Source: Neptuniibacter caesariensis
GTDB lineage: Bacteria; Pseudomonadota; Gammaproteobacteria; Pseudomonadales; Balneatricaceae
Direction: 5' to 3'
Assembly (NCBI RefSeq): GCF_000153345.1
Contig: NZ_CH724126.1
Coordinates: 656,493-720,492 of the forward strand
Length of the DNA stretch: 64,000 bases
Shown here: positions 15,452-26,280 of the stretch, in pieces
How the letters are laid out: each line of letters starts with the position of its first letter
Position numbering within the stretch: position 1 is the first letter of the stretch
Notes under the pieces: model-generated
The model's database searches: none
What the model was told of the DNA's origin: nothing
The model's input: only the letters and a program-made list of their open reading frames with translations
Made by a program: the position numbers and the translations under genes

Positions 15452-17086
15452 TCACTCTGGATCGAATTCGAAATAATCTTCAATGTTCAGAGCTAAATCA
15501 GTTTTATCAATATAGTCAGACAGAAGTTCTGGATTGTTATAGTTTGCCCCTAAAGGAGCGCGTATTGGGTCGGGGATTTGCTGTGACAGGAAGGTGACGT
15601 AAACATCATTTTTCGTAACTTCAATCTTCTTAATGTACTGCTTTAAAAATAAGTTTAAATCACGCCTTCCCTGTTCTGATTCTAGATCTAATGAATCAAT
15701 CGATTTCATAGCTTCAGAGGGTTCAACGCTAGATAGTTTAGCTTTAGTGCTATCAATATCTGTTTTGATCTCATCTAGACTACTAGATAGCCTGTTGGCA
15801 TCTTTAACAAAGTTGGGAGCAGTAACACCAGCCTGAATAACAGCAGATAGGTTATTAAGTTTGGCTTCTGTATCTATCCTGTTTGTTTCCAGTTCTGCAA
15901 GTTTAGCTGTAAGGGCTTCATAATCTTCTGAATTGATCTTATTGAAGTTCAGGTAAGCTGTCATAGCTATCACAGAGCTAAGAACACCAGAGTAATTAAT
16001 CATTCCCTTGAAACAGGTAGTCTTTCTTTCATAGGTAGACTTACAGCGTAGATATTGATTAGGAGCGTGTTTCCTTCCTTTCTTTGGTGGTACATGATCA
16101 AACTTAATTGGACCTCCACAAACATGACAGCTTAGGAGGCCTGTGAGAGCGTTTCTGAAGGTTGTAGTCCTGCCTTTAGTTACTTTGGTGAAGGTGTCTT
16201 GAACTCGATAGAACAGCTCAGGATCAATCACAGTAGGGAAGTAATCAGTGATAGGGTCACCGACAGGTACACCCCTCTCTTTCAGTTGGTATTCACCGAT
16301 AACAGCTCTAGACTTAAGATAATTTACAACGGTAGTCTGTGACCATTTTGAAGGAACTTTTTTAACCTTCCCTGTCTTATCCTTGACGGGTTCACCATTC
16401 TCATCCTTAACTATCTTCAAACCGAATGCTCTGATTCCCTCTTCATTGAGAGTCTTCAAGATCTTAACTATTCCATAGCCTTTTGATCTCATGTCGTAGA
16501 TACGTTTAAGGGTTTCCACAAATTCTGGGATCTCTTCAAAGGTTTGAGTGTCTTTATTCAGCTTTAACCACTTAGGACAATTACCAGTGAACTTAACTTC
16601 CCCTGCTAAGGTTTTCTCCCTCTTAGCTTGTTTCGCCTTCCTAACCCTATCTGACTTAGTTTGTGATTCTTCAGCCCCTCGGCTCATGTAGGTCAAAGCA
16701 ACCATGAGGTCCATTTGATCACAGTCAGGGGAGTAAACCTTCTCATCCATCAAGGTGATGATAGTTACATCAAGATCCAGAAGCTGTAGTAGTAGGCCGA
16801 ATGCTTTACGTACATGCTCTCTGGATAACCTATCAAGGTTTTCTACAAGCAATGAGCAGGGGGTTTGGATAGCTCCACTCTCACACCCTTTGATGAAAGC
16901 ACCCAGAGCACCAGTATCAGCGTTAGCTCCCTTCCATGCTGATATACCTAAGTCTTCGAAGGTTTGAGTAGATAGGGTTAGGTTATTCTTAGTACAGTAA
17001 GAGCGGATAGCTTCCGTTTGTCGCCTGAGTGAATCTCCTTGAGCTTGTGATTGTTTACTGAATCGGATGTATGAATAAGCTTTCAT
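15452..17086 (-). CDS. Large serine recombinase (integrase)
   Basis: The 544-residue integrase expected to insert and excise the element. The catalytic domain (about 1-150) has YIRFSKQSQ with the nucleophile at Ser10, and [12 protein letters not shown] recombinase domain follows (about 170-290, with [13 protein letters not shown] and [19 protein letters not shown]). A zinc ribbon (about 315-355) has CHVCG and two further Cys in YLRCKST and TTCFKG. The coiled-coil motif (about 375-450) controls directionality in this family. It starts 64 bases inside attR, the usual location, and reads into the element. No separate recombination directionality factor was identified; the small operon proteins are candidates. 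Confidence 0.93.
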   Translation of the reverse strand: MKAYSYIRFSKQSQAQGDSLRRQTEAIRSYCTKNNLTLSTQTFEDLGISAWKGANADTGALGAFIKGCESGAIQTPCSLLVENLDRLSREHVRKAFGLLLQLLDLDVTIITLMDEKVYSPDCDQMDLMVALTYMSRGAEESQTKSDRVRKAKQAKREKTLAGEVKFTGNCPKWLKLNKDTQTFEEIPEFVETLKRIYDMRSKGYGIVKILKTLNEEGIRAFGLKIVKDENGEPVKDKTGKVKKVPSKWSQTTVVNYLKSRAVIGEYQLKERGVPVGDPITDYFPTVIDPELFYRVQDTFTKVTKGRTTTFRNALTGLLSCHVCGGPIKFDHVPPKKGRKHAPNQYLRCKSTYERKTTCFKGMINYSGVLSSVIAMTAYLNFNKINSEDYEALTAKLAELETNRIDTEAKLNNLSAVIQAGVTAPNFVKDANRLSSSLDEIKTDIDSTKAKLSSVEPSEAMKSIDSLDLESEQGRRDLNLFLKQYIKKIEVTKNDVYVTFLSQQIPDPIRAPLGANYNNPELLSDYIDKTDLALNIEDYFEFDPE

Positions 17087-17119
17087 TCTGGCTATCCCCT
17101 GTCGGTTGTTAATGGGGAC

Positions 17120-17148
17120 ATTCTACGCTTTGCCATAACAATTAACAA
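17120..17148 (-). promoter_or_regulatory. Integrase promoter overlapping the attachment arm
   Basis: On the minus strand TTGTTA (17143-17148), a 17-base spacer and TAGAAT (17120-17125), 34 bases before the integrase start. The -35 box abuts the crossover core. TCTACGCT (17123-17130) and AGCGTAGA (17151-17158) form an inverted pair around it, so integrase binding could repress its own promoter. Confidence 0.55.
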
Positions 17149-17149
17149 T

Positions 17150-17156
17150 CAGCGTA
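17150..17156 (+). repeat. attR core CAGCGTA
   Basis: The right copy of the crossover core. Element DNA ATTAACAAT precedes it; nfo sequence AGATGGGTAGCC, in the correct frame, overlaps its end and continues. Joining element ends gives an attP with imperfectly inverted arms, each starting TGCC and containing AACAA. Confidence 0.85.
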
Positions 17157-17896
17157 GATGGGTAGCCAAACCGTTAGATAACAAGACGGTCAGTTCATTT
17201 AAGAAAAATTGCCAGGCCTTGGGGTTTACTCCTGAACAGATCCTTCCGCACGATTCCTACCTGATTAATTTAGGGCATCCTGAAGAGGAAGCTTTGCAGA
17301 AATCTCGTGATGCTTTTCTCGATGAGATGCAGCGCTGCGAGCAGCTAGGGTTGGTTTATCTCAACTTTCATCCGGGTAGCCATCTGCGCAAGATTAGTGA
17401 AGATGAGTGTATTTCGAGGATCGCAGATTCCCTGAACTGGGCAATTGCTCAAACTGATTCTGTAATCGCCGTCATTGAAAACACGGCGGGTCAGGGTAGT
17501 AATCTGGGATTTAGCTTTGAGCAATTAGCAGCAATTATTGATCAAGTAGAAGATAAAAGCCGGGTAGGTGTGTGTATCGATACCTGCCACATGTTTGCAG
17601 CGGGTTACGATATTCGTACTCAAGAAAGTTGTGCAGAAGTTTTTCAAAGCTTTGAAGAGATTGTCGGATTCAAATATCTAAAAGGTATGCACCTGAACGA
17701 CTCCAAAGGTGGTTTGTCTTCCAATCTGGATCGTCATCATAGCCTTGGACAGGGAGAGATCGGTTTAGAAGTCTTTAGGTTTATTATGCGTGATGATCGT
17801 TTTCGTGGGATTCCGTTAGTACTGGAAACCATTGATGAGACGATATGGGCCGAAGAGATTCAGATGCTTCGTTTCTTTAATGCCGAGCAAACCTAG
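17150..17896 (+). pseudogene. nfo: Endonuclease IV, C-terminal fragment
   Basis: The rest of Nfo, an AP endonuclease that cuts at abasic sites in base excision repair. All nine tri-zinc ligands known for the E. coli enzyme fall here: [44 protein letters not shown] and VLETI. The fragment lacks about the first 42 residues, including strand one, and has no ATG. A TTG at 17219 (GFTPEQ) is the nearest usable start, so any product would miss more of the barrel. It is probably non-functional until excision. It reads in the same direction as the N-terminal part. Confidence 0.93.
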
Positions 17897-18006
17897 GCTC
17901 TATAGGTTTTGGTAGTTTGCCTGCTGCTTAGATAAACATTTTCACTCAAATGTAATATACAAAAGCTAGGCTACCGGGATAGTAATGATACCCGCTAGGT
18001 TTTGTA

Positions 18007-19818
18007 ATGTTGCCTTCAACTGATGAAGTCGGTGCCGATACTCGTCGCCAGTTGCTGTTAGAAATATTGGAAACAGAATCCCTTTTTCCTCATTTCCAGC
18101 CCATTGTGGATATGAAAAAAAATGAGGTGATAGGGCATGAAGCTCTGATTAGAGGCCCTGCTGGCAGTGTTATGGCATCGCCTGGCGCGCTCTTTCAAAC
18201 AGCGATAGAAAATAACCTTCTTCATACGCTCGAATTGCTTTGTCGTCGGTTTGCGATAGAAAAATTTGCAGAGTTAAAGCCGGGTGGGAAATTATTCCTC
18301 AATATCAGCGCTTCCTTGCTAGGTACACCCGAGCATACAGAAGGGTTTACGTCTGAACTTCTTCAGGAGCTGGGTATCTCGATCCAGGATATTGTTATCG
18401 AGCTGTCCGAGCAGCACCCTTTTGATCAACATGGGCTGACAAACAGTGCCGTCCAGTATTATCGCAATATGGGATTCCAGGTTGCTGTTGACGATCTGGG
18501 GACCGGATACTCCGGACTCAAACTTTGGTCAGAGTTAAACCCTGAATATGTAAAGATCGACCGGCATTTCGTTTCCCGTATCGATACTGATGCTGTGAAG
18601 CGGGAATTTGTACGCTCCATCTGCAACATCAGTAGTGCAATGGGTTGTAAAGTCATTGCGGAAGGGATTGAGCGAAGGGAAGAGGTCCAGACCCTGATGG
18701 AGTTAGGCATATCCATCGGTCAGGGCTTCTATCTTGGTTATCCTAGTCCTGAACCACAGCCTACCTGGACACCACTGGCGATCAATGAAATTCAGGTTGC
18801 AGAATCCATCGCTGAATCGGAAACAAACGAAACGGCTCTGGCCTTATTGCGACAGGCGCCAGCCGTCGCTCCCGACGACACAGTACTGGCGGTTAGCGAG
18901 TTGTTCAGGGCAAACTCAGATATGAGTGCTTTAGCCGTTGTTCAGGATGGGATCCCTTTAGGTGTTGTGCGCAAATCAGACCTACTTGAGTTGTTCTCAA
19001 CGCAATATGGTCGCGCGCTCTATGAGAAAAAACCGGCTTCCAGAATTCTATCTGACGATGTCCTTTTGGTTGAAAACGATATGAGCCTGGTTGATGTGTC
19101 GCGATTAGTTACCGGGCAGGAACATAGTGCACTGCAGCAGGATATCATTATTACTCAGGACGGCTGTTATCTTGGGATGGGTAACCTAAGAGATCTTTTG
19201 AAACGCATAACCGAATTGAAAATTCAGAATGCCCGCTATGCGAATCCATTGACTTTGTTGCCCGGCAATGTCCCTATTAATCAGGAGCTCGAAGCCCTGT
19301 TAAAACGGACTGCCGATTTCTATGTTGCCTATTTTGATCTGAATAACTTTAAGCCATTTAATGACAGCTATGGTTACTCAAAAGGGGATCAGGTTATTCG
19401 TCTGTTGGGTGAGCTTTTAACTTGTCACGCTTCGCATGCGAATAACTTTATCGGGCATATAGGCGGTGATGACTTTGTGGTGATCTTTAGAAGCCCTGAC
19501 TGGCAAATGAGTTGCGAAAGAATTCTGCGCGAGTTTGATAAAGAGGTCAGAGGGTTCTACTCACCTAAAGATCTGCAAAATGAGGGGTTGTGGTCCACAG
19601 ACCGTAAAGGGGTACGTTCATTTTTTCCATTGTTGGGCCTTGCTATCGGTGTTGTCCATCCTGACCCATACCGTTGTGGTAGTTTCCATGAAGTTGCAGA
19701 GCTCGCTGCGATGGCTAAGAAAGAGGCAAAAAAACATACTCATAGCGCGTTGTTTGTATCGAGAAGAAGAACAACGGGTTTATCGGTATCTGGCTCGGAC
19801 GATAAGCGTCAGGCTTAA
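18007..19818 (+). CDS. EAL-CBS-GGDEF cyclic-di-GMP phosphodiesterase-like protein
   Basis: A soluble protein of 603 residues. The N-terminal EAL domain (about 15-255) keeps GHEALIRG, LFLNIS, VIELSE, VDDLGTGYSG, VKIDRHF, AEGIE and GQGFYLGYP, so it is probably an active c-di-GMP phosphodiesterase. Two CBS units (about 280-400) may bind an adenine nucleotide. The C-terminal GGDEF domain (about 410-590) has GGDDF near residue 485 instead of GGDEF and no clear inhibitory site, so cyclase activity is doubtful and it may bind GTP as a regulator. No membrane segment is present. Its stop overlaps by four bases the end of the convergent SulP gene. Confidence 0.9.
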   Translation: MLPSTDEVGADTRRQLLLEILETESLFPHFQPIVDMKKNEVIGHEALIRGPAGSVMASPGALFQTAIENNLLHTLELLCRRFAIEKFAELKPGGKLFLNISASLLGTPEHTEGFTSELLQELGISIQDIVIELSEQHPFDQHGLTNSAVQYYRNMGFQVAVDDLGTGYSGLKLWSELNPEYVKIDRHFVSRIDTDAVKREFVRSICNISSAMGCKVIAEGIERREEVQTLMELGISIGQGFYLGYPSPEPQPTWTPLAINEIQVAESIAESETNETALALLRQAPAVAPDDTVLAVSELFRANSDMSALAVVQDGIPLGVVRKSDLLELFSTQYGRALYEKKPASRILSDDVLLVENDMSLVDVSRLVTGQEHSALQQDIIITQDGCYLGMGNLRDLLKRITELKIQNARYANPLTLLPGNVPINQELEALLKRTADFYVAYFDLNNFKPFNDSYGYSKGDQVIRLLGELLTCHASHANNFIGHIGGDDFVVIFRSPDWQMSCERILREFDKEVRGFYSPKDLQNEGLWSTDRKGVRSFFPLLGLAIGVVHPDPYRCGSFHEVAELAAMAKKEAKKHTHSALFVSRRRTTGLSVSGSDDKRQA

Positions 19819-21536
19819 ATGCCGGCCAGTTCACGCATCGCCTGGTCTGTTGTGAAGTAGATCTTCCCCTGACCCATCTGCTCGACAAAGCGGGTGCTGT
19901 TAAGCTGGTCCATCACAGGGCCTTTAACCTCTGACAAGTGCAGAACAACTTCATCATCTCTAAGGTTTTTTACCAGTTGCTCCAGAGTTTCCAGTGCGCT
20001 GGCATCGATAAAGTTCACTGCTGTGCAAATTAGCACGACATGCTTGATTTCGGGGTTATCCGCACAGTGCTTCAGTATGAATTCTTCAACAAACCGTGTA
20101 TTGGCGAAATACAGACTCTCATCAACACGCAATGCCAGAGTGCTCGTATCGGTCACAACATCGTGACGTGTAACGTTACGGAAATGCTCGCTAGCGCCGA
20201 CCCTGCCGACAACCGCAATATGTGGCTGGCTGGAGCGGTACAGAAGTAAGGCTATGGATATGGCTATTCCCATTAGTATTCCGAGTTCTACACCGAGAAA
20301 TAGCACCATCAGAAAGGTTGTCGATAGCGTCAAAGCATCCGCTTTATTGAAGGTCCAGCTGGTTTTAAAGGCTTGTAGGTCCACCAGCGGAATAACAGCC
20401 ATGATAATGATTGCTGCCAATACTGTGTTCGGCAGGTAATAGAATAGAGGGGTGAAAAAAGCCACGGTAATTGCCACCAGTGTAGCACTGACAAGCGAGG
20501 CAACCGTACTTTGCGCGCCTGCGCTGTGGTTAACCATCGAACGGCCAAATCCGCCTGCGACAGGGTAGGTTCCGCTTAATGCGGAGCCAATATTAGCGGC
20601 TCCCAGAGCAATCAATTCTTTATTTGGATCAATCCTTTCTTGGCGCTTACTGGCGAGTGCTGTACCAACAGATACGCTTTCCAGAAATCCTATCAGCGCG
20701 ATTAGCAGGGCAGGGGTGAAGAGCTGTTTCCAAAGCTCCAGATCAAGGTGGATACCTTTAAGCCCAGGCAATCCTTGCGGGATCATTCCGACGGTAGTCA
20801 CACCAGCCTGAGTTTTTAAATCCAGTTGCCAAACAATCAGGGTGCCGAATAGTACGGCAAACATGGGGCCTGCTTTACAGATCGGTTGAACCAGCCAATC
20901 AGGCATCGCCATTCTTTGTAGATGGCAGCAAAGGCTATTCTTACAGTACCAAAGAGTGAAAAAGGCAAAGCCGGCCAGTAAAACAGTGGTTAAGTTCGTG
21001 TCTTGGCTATGCTGTAGCAGGTTCTCAATGTTCTGGTCTAAGGTCGATGCGCGAGGAGTATCAAGGCCTGCAATATGTTTGAGTTGGCTTACGGCTATCA
21101 CAATGGCGGCAGCGCTGGTGAAGCCTGATAAAACCGAATGACTAATAAAATTTACGACAGAGCCGAGCCTAAGGCTGCGAAGCACGAGCAAAATAATGCC
21201 AACTAAAAATGAAAGATTAATAGCCGCATTCAGATAATCAGCGCTGCCCTGTTCAGCAACCTGGCTGATTGCTGTGCTTACCATTAACGAAGCAATAGCA
21301 ACCGGGCCTACTGCAAGGGAGCGGCTGCTACCTAATAATGAGTAAAGATAGAGAGGTACAATACTGGCGTATAACCCATACTCCGCGGGTAAGCCTGCCA
21401 AAAGAGCATAGGCCATTGCTTGCGGGATAAGTAGGATGGCTACAATGACTCCGGCCATCAGATCACTGATGAATGTTTCTCGCTGGTAGTCCTTGAGCCA
21501 GCCTAGCAGTGGGAAGTATTCAGCCAGGGGGCGCAT
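19815..21536 (-). CDS. SulP-family anion transporter with STAS domain
   Basis: A membrane transporter of 573 residues with 10-14 predicted segments, matching SulP/SLC26 proteins. The N-terminal motif IPQAMAYALLAGLPAEYGLYAS is diagnostic, followed by GFTSAAAIVIAVSQLKH and GTYPVAGGFGRSMVN. The C-terminal STAS domain (about 450-565) contains VNFIDASALETLEQL. Substrate could be sulfate, bicarbonate or another anion and cannot be read from sequence. It stands alone and ends against the EAL-CBS gene. It is clearly distinct from the BicA-like protein at 62160. Confidence 0.92.
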   Translation of the reverse strand: MRPLAEYFPLLGWLKDYQRETFISDLMAGVIVAILLIPQAMAYALLAGLPAEYGLYASIVPLYLYSLLGSSRSLAVGPVAIASLMVSTAISQVAEQGSADYLNAAINLSFLVGIILLVLRSLRLGSVVNFISHSVLSGFTSAAAIVIAVSQLKHIAGLDTPRASTLDQNIENLLQHSQDTNLTTVLLAGFAFFTLWYCKNSLCCHLQRMAMPDWLVQPICKAGPMFAVLFGTLIVWQLDLKTQAGVTTVGMIPQGLPGLKGIHLDLELWKQLFTPALLIALIGFLESVSVGTALASKRQERIDPNKELIALGAANIGSALSGTYPVAGGFGRSMVNHSAGAQSTVASLVSATLVAITVAFFTPLFYYLPNTVLAAIIIMAVIPLVDLQAFKTSWTFNKADALTLSTTFLMVLFLGVELGILMGIAISIALLLYRSSQPHIAVVGRVGASEHFRNVTRHDVVTDTSTLALRVDESLYFANTRFVEEFILKHCADNPEIKHVVLICTAVNFIDASALETLEQLVKNLRDDEVVLHLSEVKGPVMDQLNSTRFVEQMGQGKIYFTTDQAMRELAGI

Positions 21537-21676
21537 CTGCTTTTTGTTATTCCTGAAAAACCAAGTATTCTTTTAAAGAATAATAATATATCAACCAATT
21601 ATAAACGAGGCGCTGGTGCATATTCCAGTCGTTGCTATAGTTGGTTTTTCTAATCGGCCTGACAGGGATCAAAAAT

Positions 21677-22297
21677 ATGTCTGAACAATGGCAACCGGAT
21701 TATGGTCAAAAAGATTTCAGCATAGAGAAGAAGGAAACCTTGTACGATGGTTTCTTCAAGATGTACAAGCTTCACCTTCGGCATAAAACGTTTGCCGGTG
21801 AGGAAATTCTCATCCAAAGGGAGTTGTTTTGGCGTGATGACGCTGTTTGTGTGGTGCTCTACGATGCTCGCAGACAAAGTGTTGTGTTGATCGAGCAGTT
21901 TAGGGTGGGCGTTTATGATGATCCACAAGGCCCCTGGATGCTGGAGTTGGTTGCAGGCATTGTTGAGCCGGGTGAAGGACCTCATGATGTAGCCCGAAGG
22001 GAAGCTGTTGAGGAAGCGGGGGCTGATCTGGGCGAGATTATGCATATTACTCGCTTTTCACCGAGTACGGGCGCCACCCGTGAGTATATCGACCTTCTCT
22101 GTGCTCAGGTCGATTCTGAGGGAATTGGTGGCTTGCATGGACTAGAGGAAGAGGGGGAAGATATTAAAGTACATACCCTACCTGTAAAGGAAGCCTATGC
22201 TTTGGTTCGAAGTGGTAGAATTAATAATGCACCTGCAATTATTGCCCTGCAGTGGTTAGAGTTAAACCAGGCTGAGTTGGATCAGCGCTGGGGCTAG
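21677..22297 (+). CDS. nudF: ADP-ribose pyrophosphatase
   Basis: A Nudix hydrolase of 206 residues that splits ADP-ribose into AMP and ribose 5-phosphate. The Nudix box GIVEPGE-N7-REAVEEAGA is intact, and the N-terminal part (VVLIEQFRVGVY) and the P-S-T-G-x-T-x-E loop (SPSTGATREYI) fit the ADP-ribose subgroup. ATG at 21677 is chosen; a longer frame from TTG at 21641 has no ribosome-binding site. The order nudF-yqiB-cpdA-yqiA-parE-parC matches that in many gammaproteobacteria. Confidence 0.93.
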   Translation: MSEQWQPDYGQKDFSIEKKETLYDGFFKMYKLHLRHKTFAGEEILIQRELFWRDDAVCVVLYDARRQSVVLIEQFRVGVYDDPQGPWMLELVAGIVEPGEGPHDVARREAVEEAGADLGEIMHITRFSPSTGATREYIDLLCAQVDSEGIGGLHGLEEEGEDIKVHTLPVKEAYALVRSGRINNAPAIIALQWLELNQAELDQRWG

Positions 22298-22327
22298 GTA
22301 GCTTGGAAATAGAGAGTTAAGTGAGTA

Positions 22328-22771
22328 ATGAAGCGTAAGTATATACCTGATCTGACAAGGCAGATGTCACAATGTGAGGCGAACTATCATCGCATCATGA
22401 AGCTGTTGCCGGATCTGGATAGTTGTGATGAGCGTGAGTTCAAGGTCAGCTGGCCTGAACATCAGGCTTACTTACGTCTTCGGGTTGATGAACGTTTCAA
22501 ATACACATCGACACTCCTGGTGAGTCATAGTTATGAGAAAAGCTCTCCCTGGTTGGATAGTCCGGGGCTGGTGGTTCGCCTCTATCATGACGCTGCGATG
22601 GCCGAAGTGATCTGTATGCAGAAGCGTAAACAGTTATCCGGTGTTTATCCTTATCCAAACCGTAATATGCATCAACCGGATGAGAAAGTTCAGTTAAACG
22701 AATATTTGGGTGAGTGGCTGAGTGAGTGTTTGAGTCATGGTTATTCAATGGAGACGGTCTTTAGTGGCTGA
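22328..22771 (+). CDS. yqiB: YqiB-like protein (DUF1249)
   Basis: A protein of 147 residues belonging to the conserved YqiB family found between nudF and cpdA in enterics. It has the family start KRKYIPDLTRQMSQCEANYHRIMKL, split here only by naming, and the C-terminal HQPDEKVQLNEYLGEWLSECL. The molecular role is not established in my knowledge. It starts 30 bases after nudF, and the cpdA start lies inside its last codons. Confidence 0.9.
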   Translation: MKRKYIPDLTRQMSQCEANYHRIMKLLPDLDSCDEREFKVSWPEHQAYLRLRVDERFKYTSTLLVSHSYEKSSPWLDSPGLVVRLYHDAAMAEVICMQKRKQLSGVYPYPNRNMHQPDEKVQLNEYLGEWLSECLSHGYSMETVFSG

Positions 22772-23534
22772 CACTGCGCCTATCTTATTGCTCCAAGTCA
22801 GTGATATGCATCTGCAACAAGAACCCGATATGTTGTTGAAAGGAGTCAATGTCGAGCAACGTTTTCAGCAAGTACTGGTGGAGATTGAATCTCAATCTGC
22901 AGATGCCTTGCTGCTCACCGGTGACCTTACTCATCATGCGCCTCGAGCCTATGAACGTTTAGTCTCTTACGTTGATTGTCTTCCGTACCCTGCCTATTGG
23001 ATCCCGGGTAATCACGACCTGCCAGAGGAGATGGCGCGCTTTACCGGTACAGAATTAGCTCAGAGAGTTAAAACATTTGGCGGTTGGAAACTGATCTTTC
23101 TAGATAGCAGTTCCAATCCCGACGGCAAAGGTAGTGGTTCGCTTTCTGAGACAGAATTGAGCTTTTTAAAAGCCGAATTAAGTCAGACAGCGGCCGATCA
23201 ACATGTGCTTTTAGTTCTGCATCATCACCCTGTGCCTGTGCAAAGCCGCTGGCAGGATGAGATCTGTTTGGCTAATGCTGAGCAGTTTTGGCAGATTGTT
23301 GATCTTTATCCACAGGTCAAAGGCGTTATCTTTGGCCATGTGCATCAAAGCTGGGAGCTTCAGAGAGGAGATATTCAGCTCTTCTCTGTACCAGCAACTG
23401 CCGCGCAGTTTAAAGCTCAGACAGATAGCTCCGAAGTAGAAAATGATCCTAAGCTAGCGGGCCCTGCTTATGGCCGCTATCAGCTCCATTCTTGCGGGAA
23501 AATTAGCCAACAAGTGATTAGATTACCCGCATAG
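22764..23534 (+). CDS. cpdA: 3',5'-cyclic-AMP phosphodiesterase
   Basis: A class III cAMP phosphodiesterase of 256 residues with the metallophosphatase signature: QVSDMHL, LLTGDLTHH, PGNHD, LVLHHHPV and FGHVHQSW. These supply the two-metal site. GTG at 22764 is preferred: GGAG lies upstream and it overlaps the yqiB stop by eight bases, a normal coupling. ATG at 22737 is an alternative start. It lowers cAMP and so affects CRP-dependent genes. Confidence 0.92.
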   Translation: MADTAPILLLQVSDMHLQQEPDMLLKGVNVEQRFQQVLVEIESQSADALLLTGDLTHHAPRAYERLVSYVDCLPYPAYWIPGNHDLPEEMARFTGTELAQRVKTFGGWKLIFLDSSSNPDGKGSGSLSETELSFLKAELSQTAADQHVLLVLHHHPVPVQSRWQDEICLANAEQFWQIVDLYPQVKGVIFGHVHQSWELQRGDIQLFSVPATAAQFKAQTDSSEVENDPKLAGPAYGRYQLHSCGKISQQVIRLPA

Positions 23535-23593
23535 CTTTACTGGCTATTGCGCCTAGCTTTCCCCTCCGGTAAGTTCTTTTCCAGAGGAAGAGA

Positions 23594-24205
23594 ATGAATA
23601 CACCGCTTTATATTTATGTTCATGGCTTTAACAGCTCGCCGCAATCGATGAAGGCGAGGTTGTTTGTCGAATATCTGCAGGGTAAAAGTCTTGGCGATCA
23701 GGTGATGATACCGGAGTTATCCCATTGGCCCGCAGAGGCTATGCAGCAGTTACGCGCTCTTGTAGAGCAAAACCAACAGCGAACCGTCATCTTATTAGGC
23801 AGTTCGCTCGGCGGTTATTACAGTACATGGCTAACTGAGCATTATGATCATGTCCGTACGGTTTTAATTAATCCATCGGTAAGACCGTTTGAACTGTTGC
23901 CTCAGTATCTTGGGCCTAATGTGAATCTGTATTCTGGTAAAGAGTACGAGCTTACCCAAGAACATTTGACGCAATTGTTGGCATTAAATTGCCAAGAGAT
24001 CGAGCGGCCAGAAGCTTATCTGCTATTAACCCAAACGGCAGATGAAACATTAGATTACCGAGAAGCGGTCGAGAAATTTTCTGCATCACCGCAATTTGTT
24101 CAGCCTGGTGGTAGTCACGGTTTTGAACAGTTTGAAAACCTGATTCCTGCCATTATGGCATTTGCAGAAGGGCGTATTGATCTGCCCGAAGCACAACCGA
24201 TTTAA
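23594..24205 (+). CDS. yqiA: YqiA-family esterase
   Basis: A small alpha/beta hydrolase of 203 residues. YVHGFNSSPQSMKA carries the oxyanion loop, LLGSSLGGYYSTWL the nucleophile elbow (GxSxG), and GGSHGFEQFE the catalytic His near the end, with an acidic residue in QTADETLDYR. The family occurs next to cpdA and parE, as here. The natural substrate is unknown; the E. coli relative is described as an esterase. A GAGGAAGAG ribosome site precedes the ATG. Confidence 0.9.
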   Translation: MNTPLYIYVHGFNSSPQSMKARLFVEYLQGKSLGDQVMIPELSHWPAEAMQQLRALVEQNQQRTVILLGSSLGGYYSTWLTEHYDHVRTVLINPSVRPFELLPQYLGPNVNLYSGKEYELTQEHLTQLLALNCQEIERPEAYLLLTQTADETLDYREAVEKFSASPQFVQPGGSHGFEQFENLIPAIMAFAEGRIDLPEAQPI

Positions 24206-24233
24206 ATATCGTTAAACGTTGATTCATAGATAA

Positions 24234-26150
<1,917 letters not shown>

Positions 26151-26280
26151 ACGTTGAAAGTGGTATTAGTTTTCTCTGTGATGAAACACTGTAGGCAGAG
26201 AAACAGGATAGTTTTTACAGCTGGTTGCTAGGTTTGCGTTACAGCAGCGAGTTGAGCTTATTACGAGTGTAATGTGAATT

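Larger units (their letters stand above)
11436..17156. mobile_element. 5.7-kb integrated element with serine integrase, inserted in nfo
   Basis: The boundaries are the two copies of CAGCGTA (11436-11442 and 17150-17156); one copy plus the DNA between is 5714 bp. Left host DNA ending in that heptamer, joined to right host DNA after it, gives an uninterrupted Nfo frame ([14 protein letters not shown]). The element is visibly more AT-rich than its flanks. It contains a small serine recombinase, a four-gene minus-strand operon and a large serine integrase whose start is about 65 bases from the right end. That layout is typical of serine-integrase elements. No capsid, relaxase, replication or resistance gene was recognised, so it may be a satellite, a remnant or a mobilisable island. 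Confidence 0.9.

Noticed and set aside
15452-17086. Element as a transposon moved by a DDE transposase
   Set aside because: Only serine recombinases are present, there are no terminal inverted repeats, and the ends share a 7-bp core consistent with site-specific integration.
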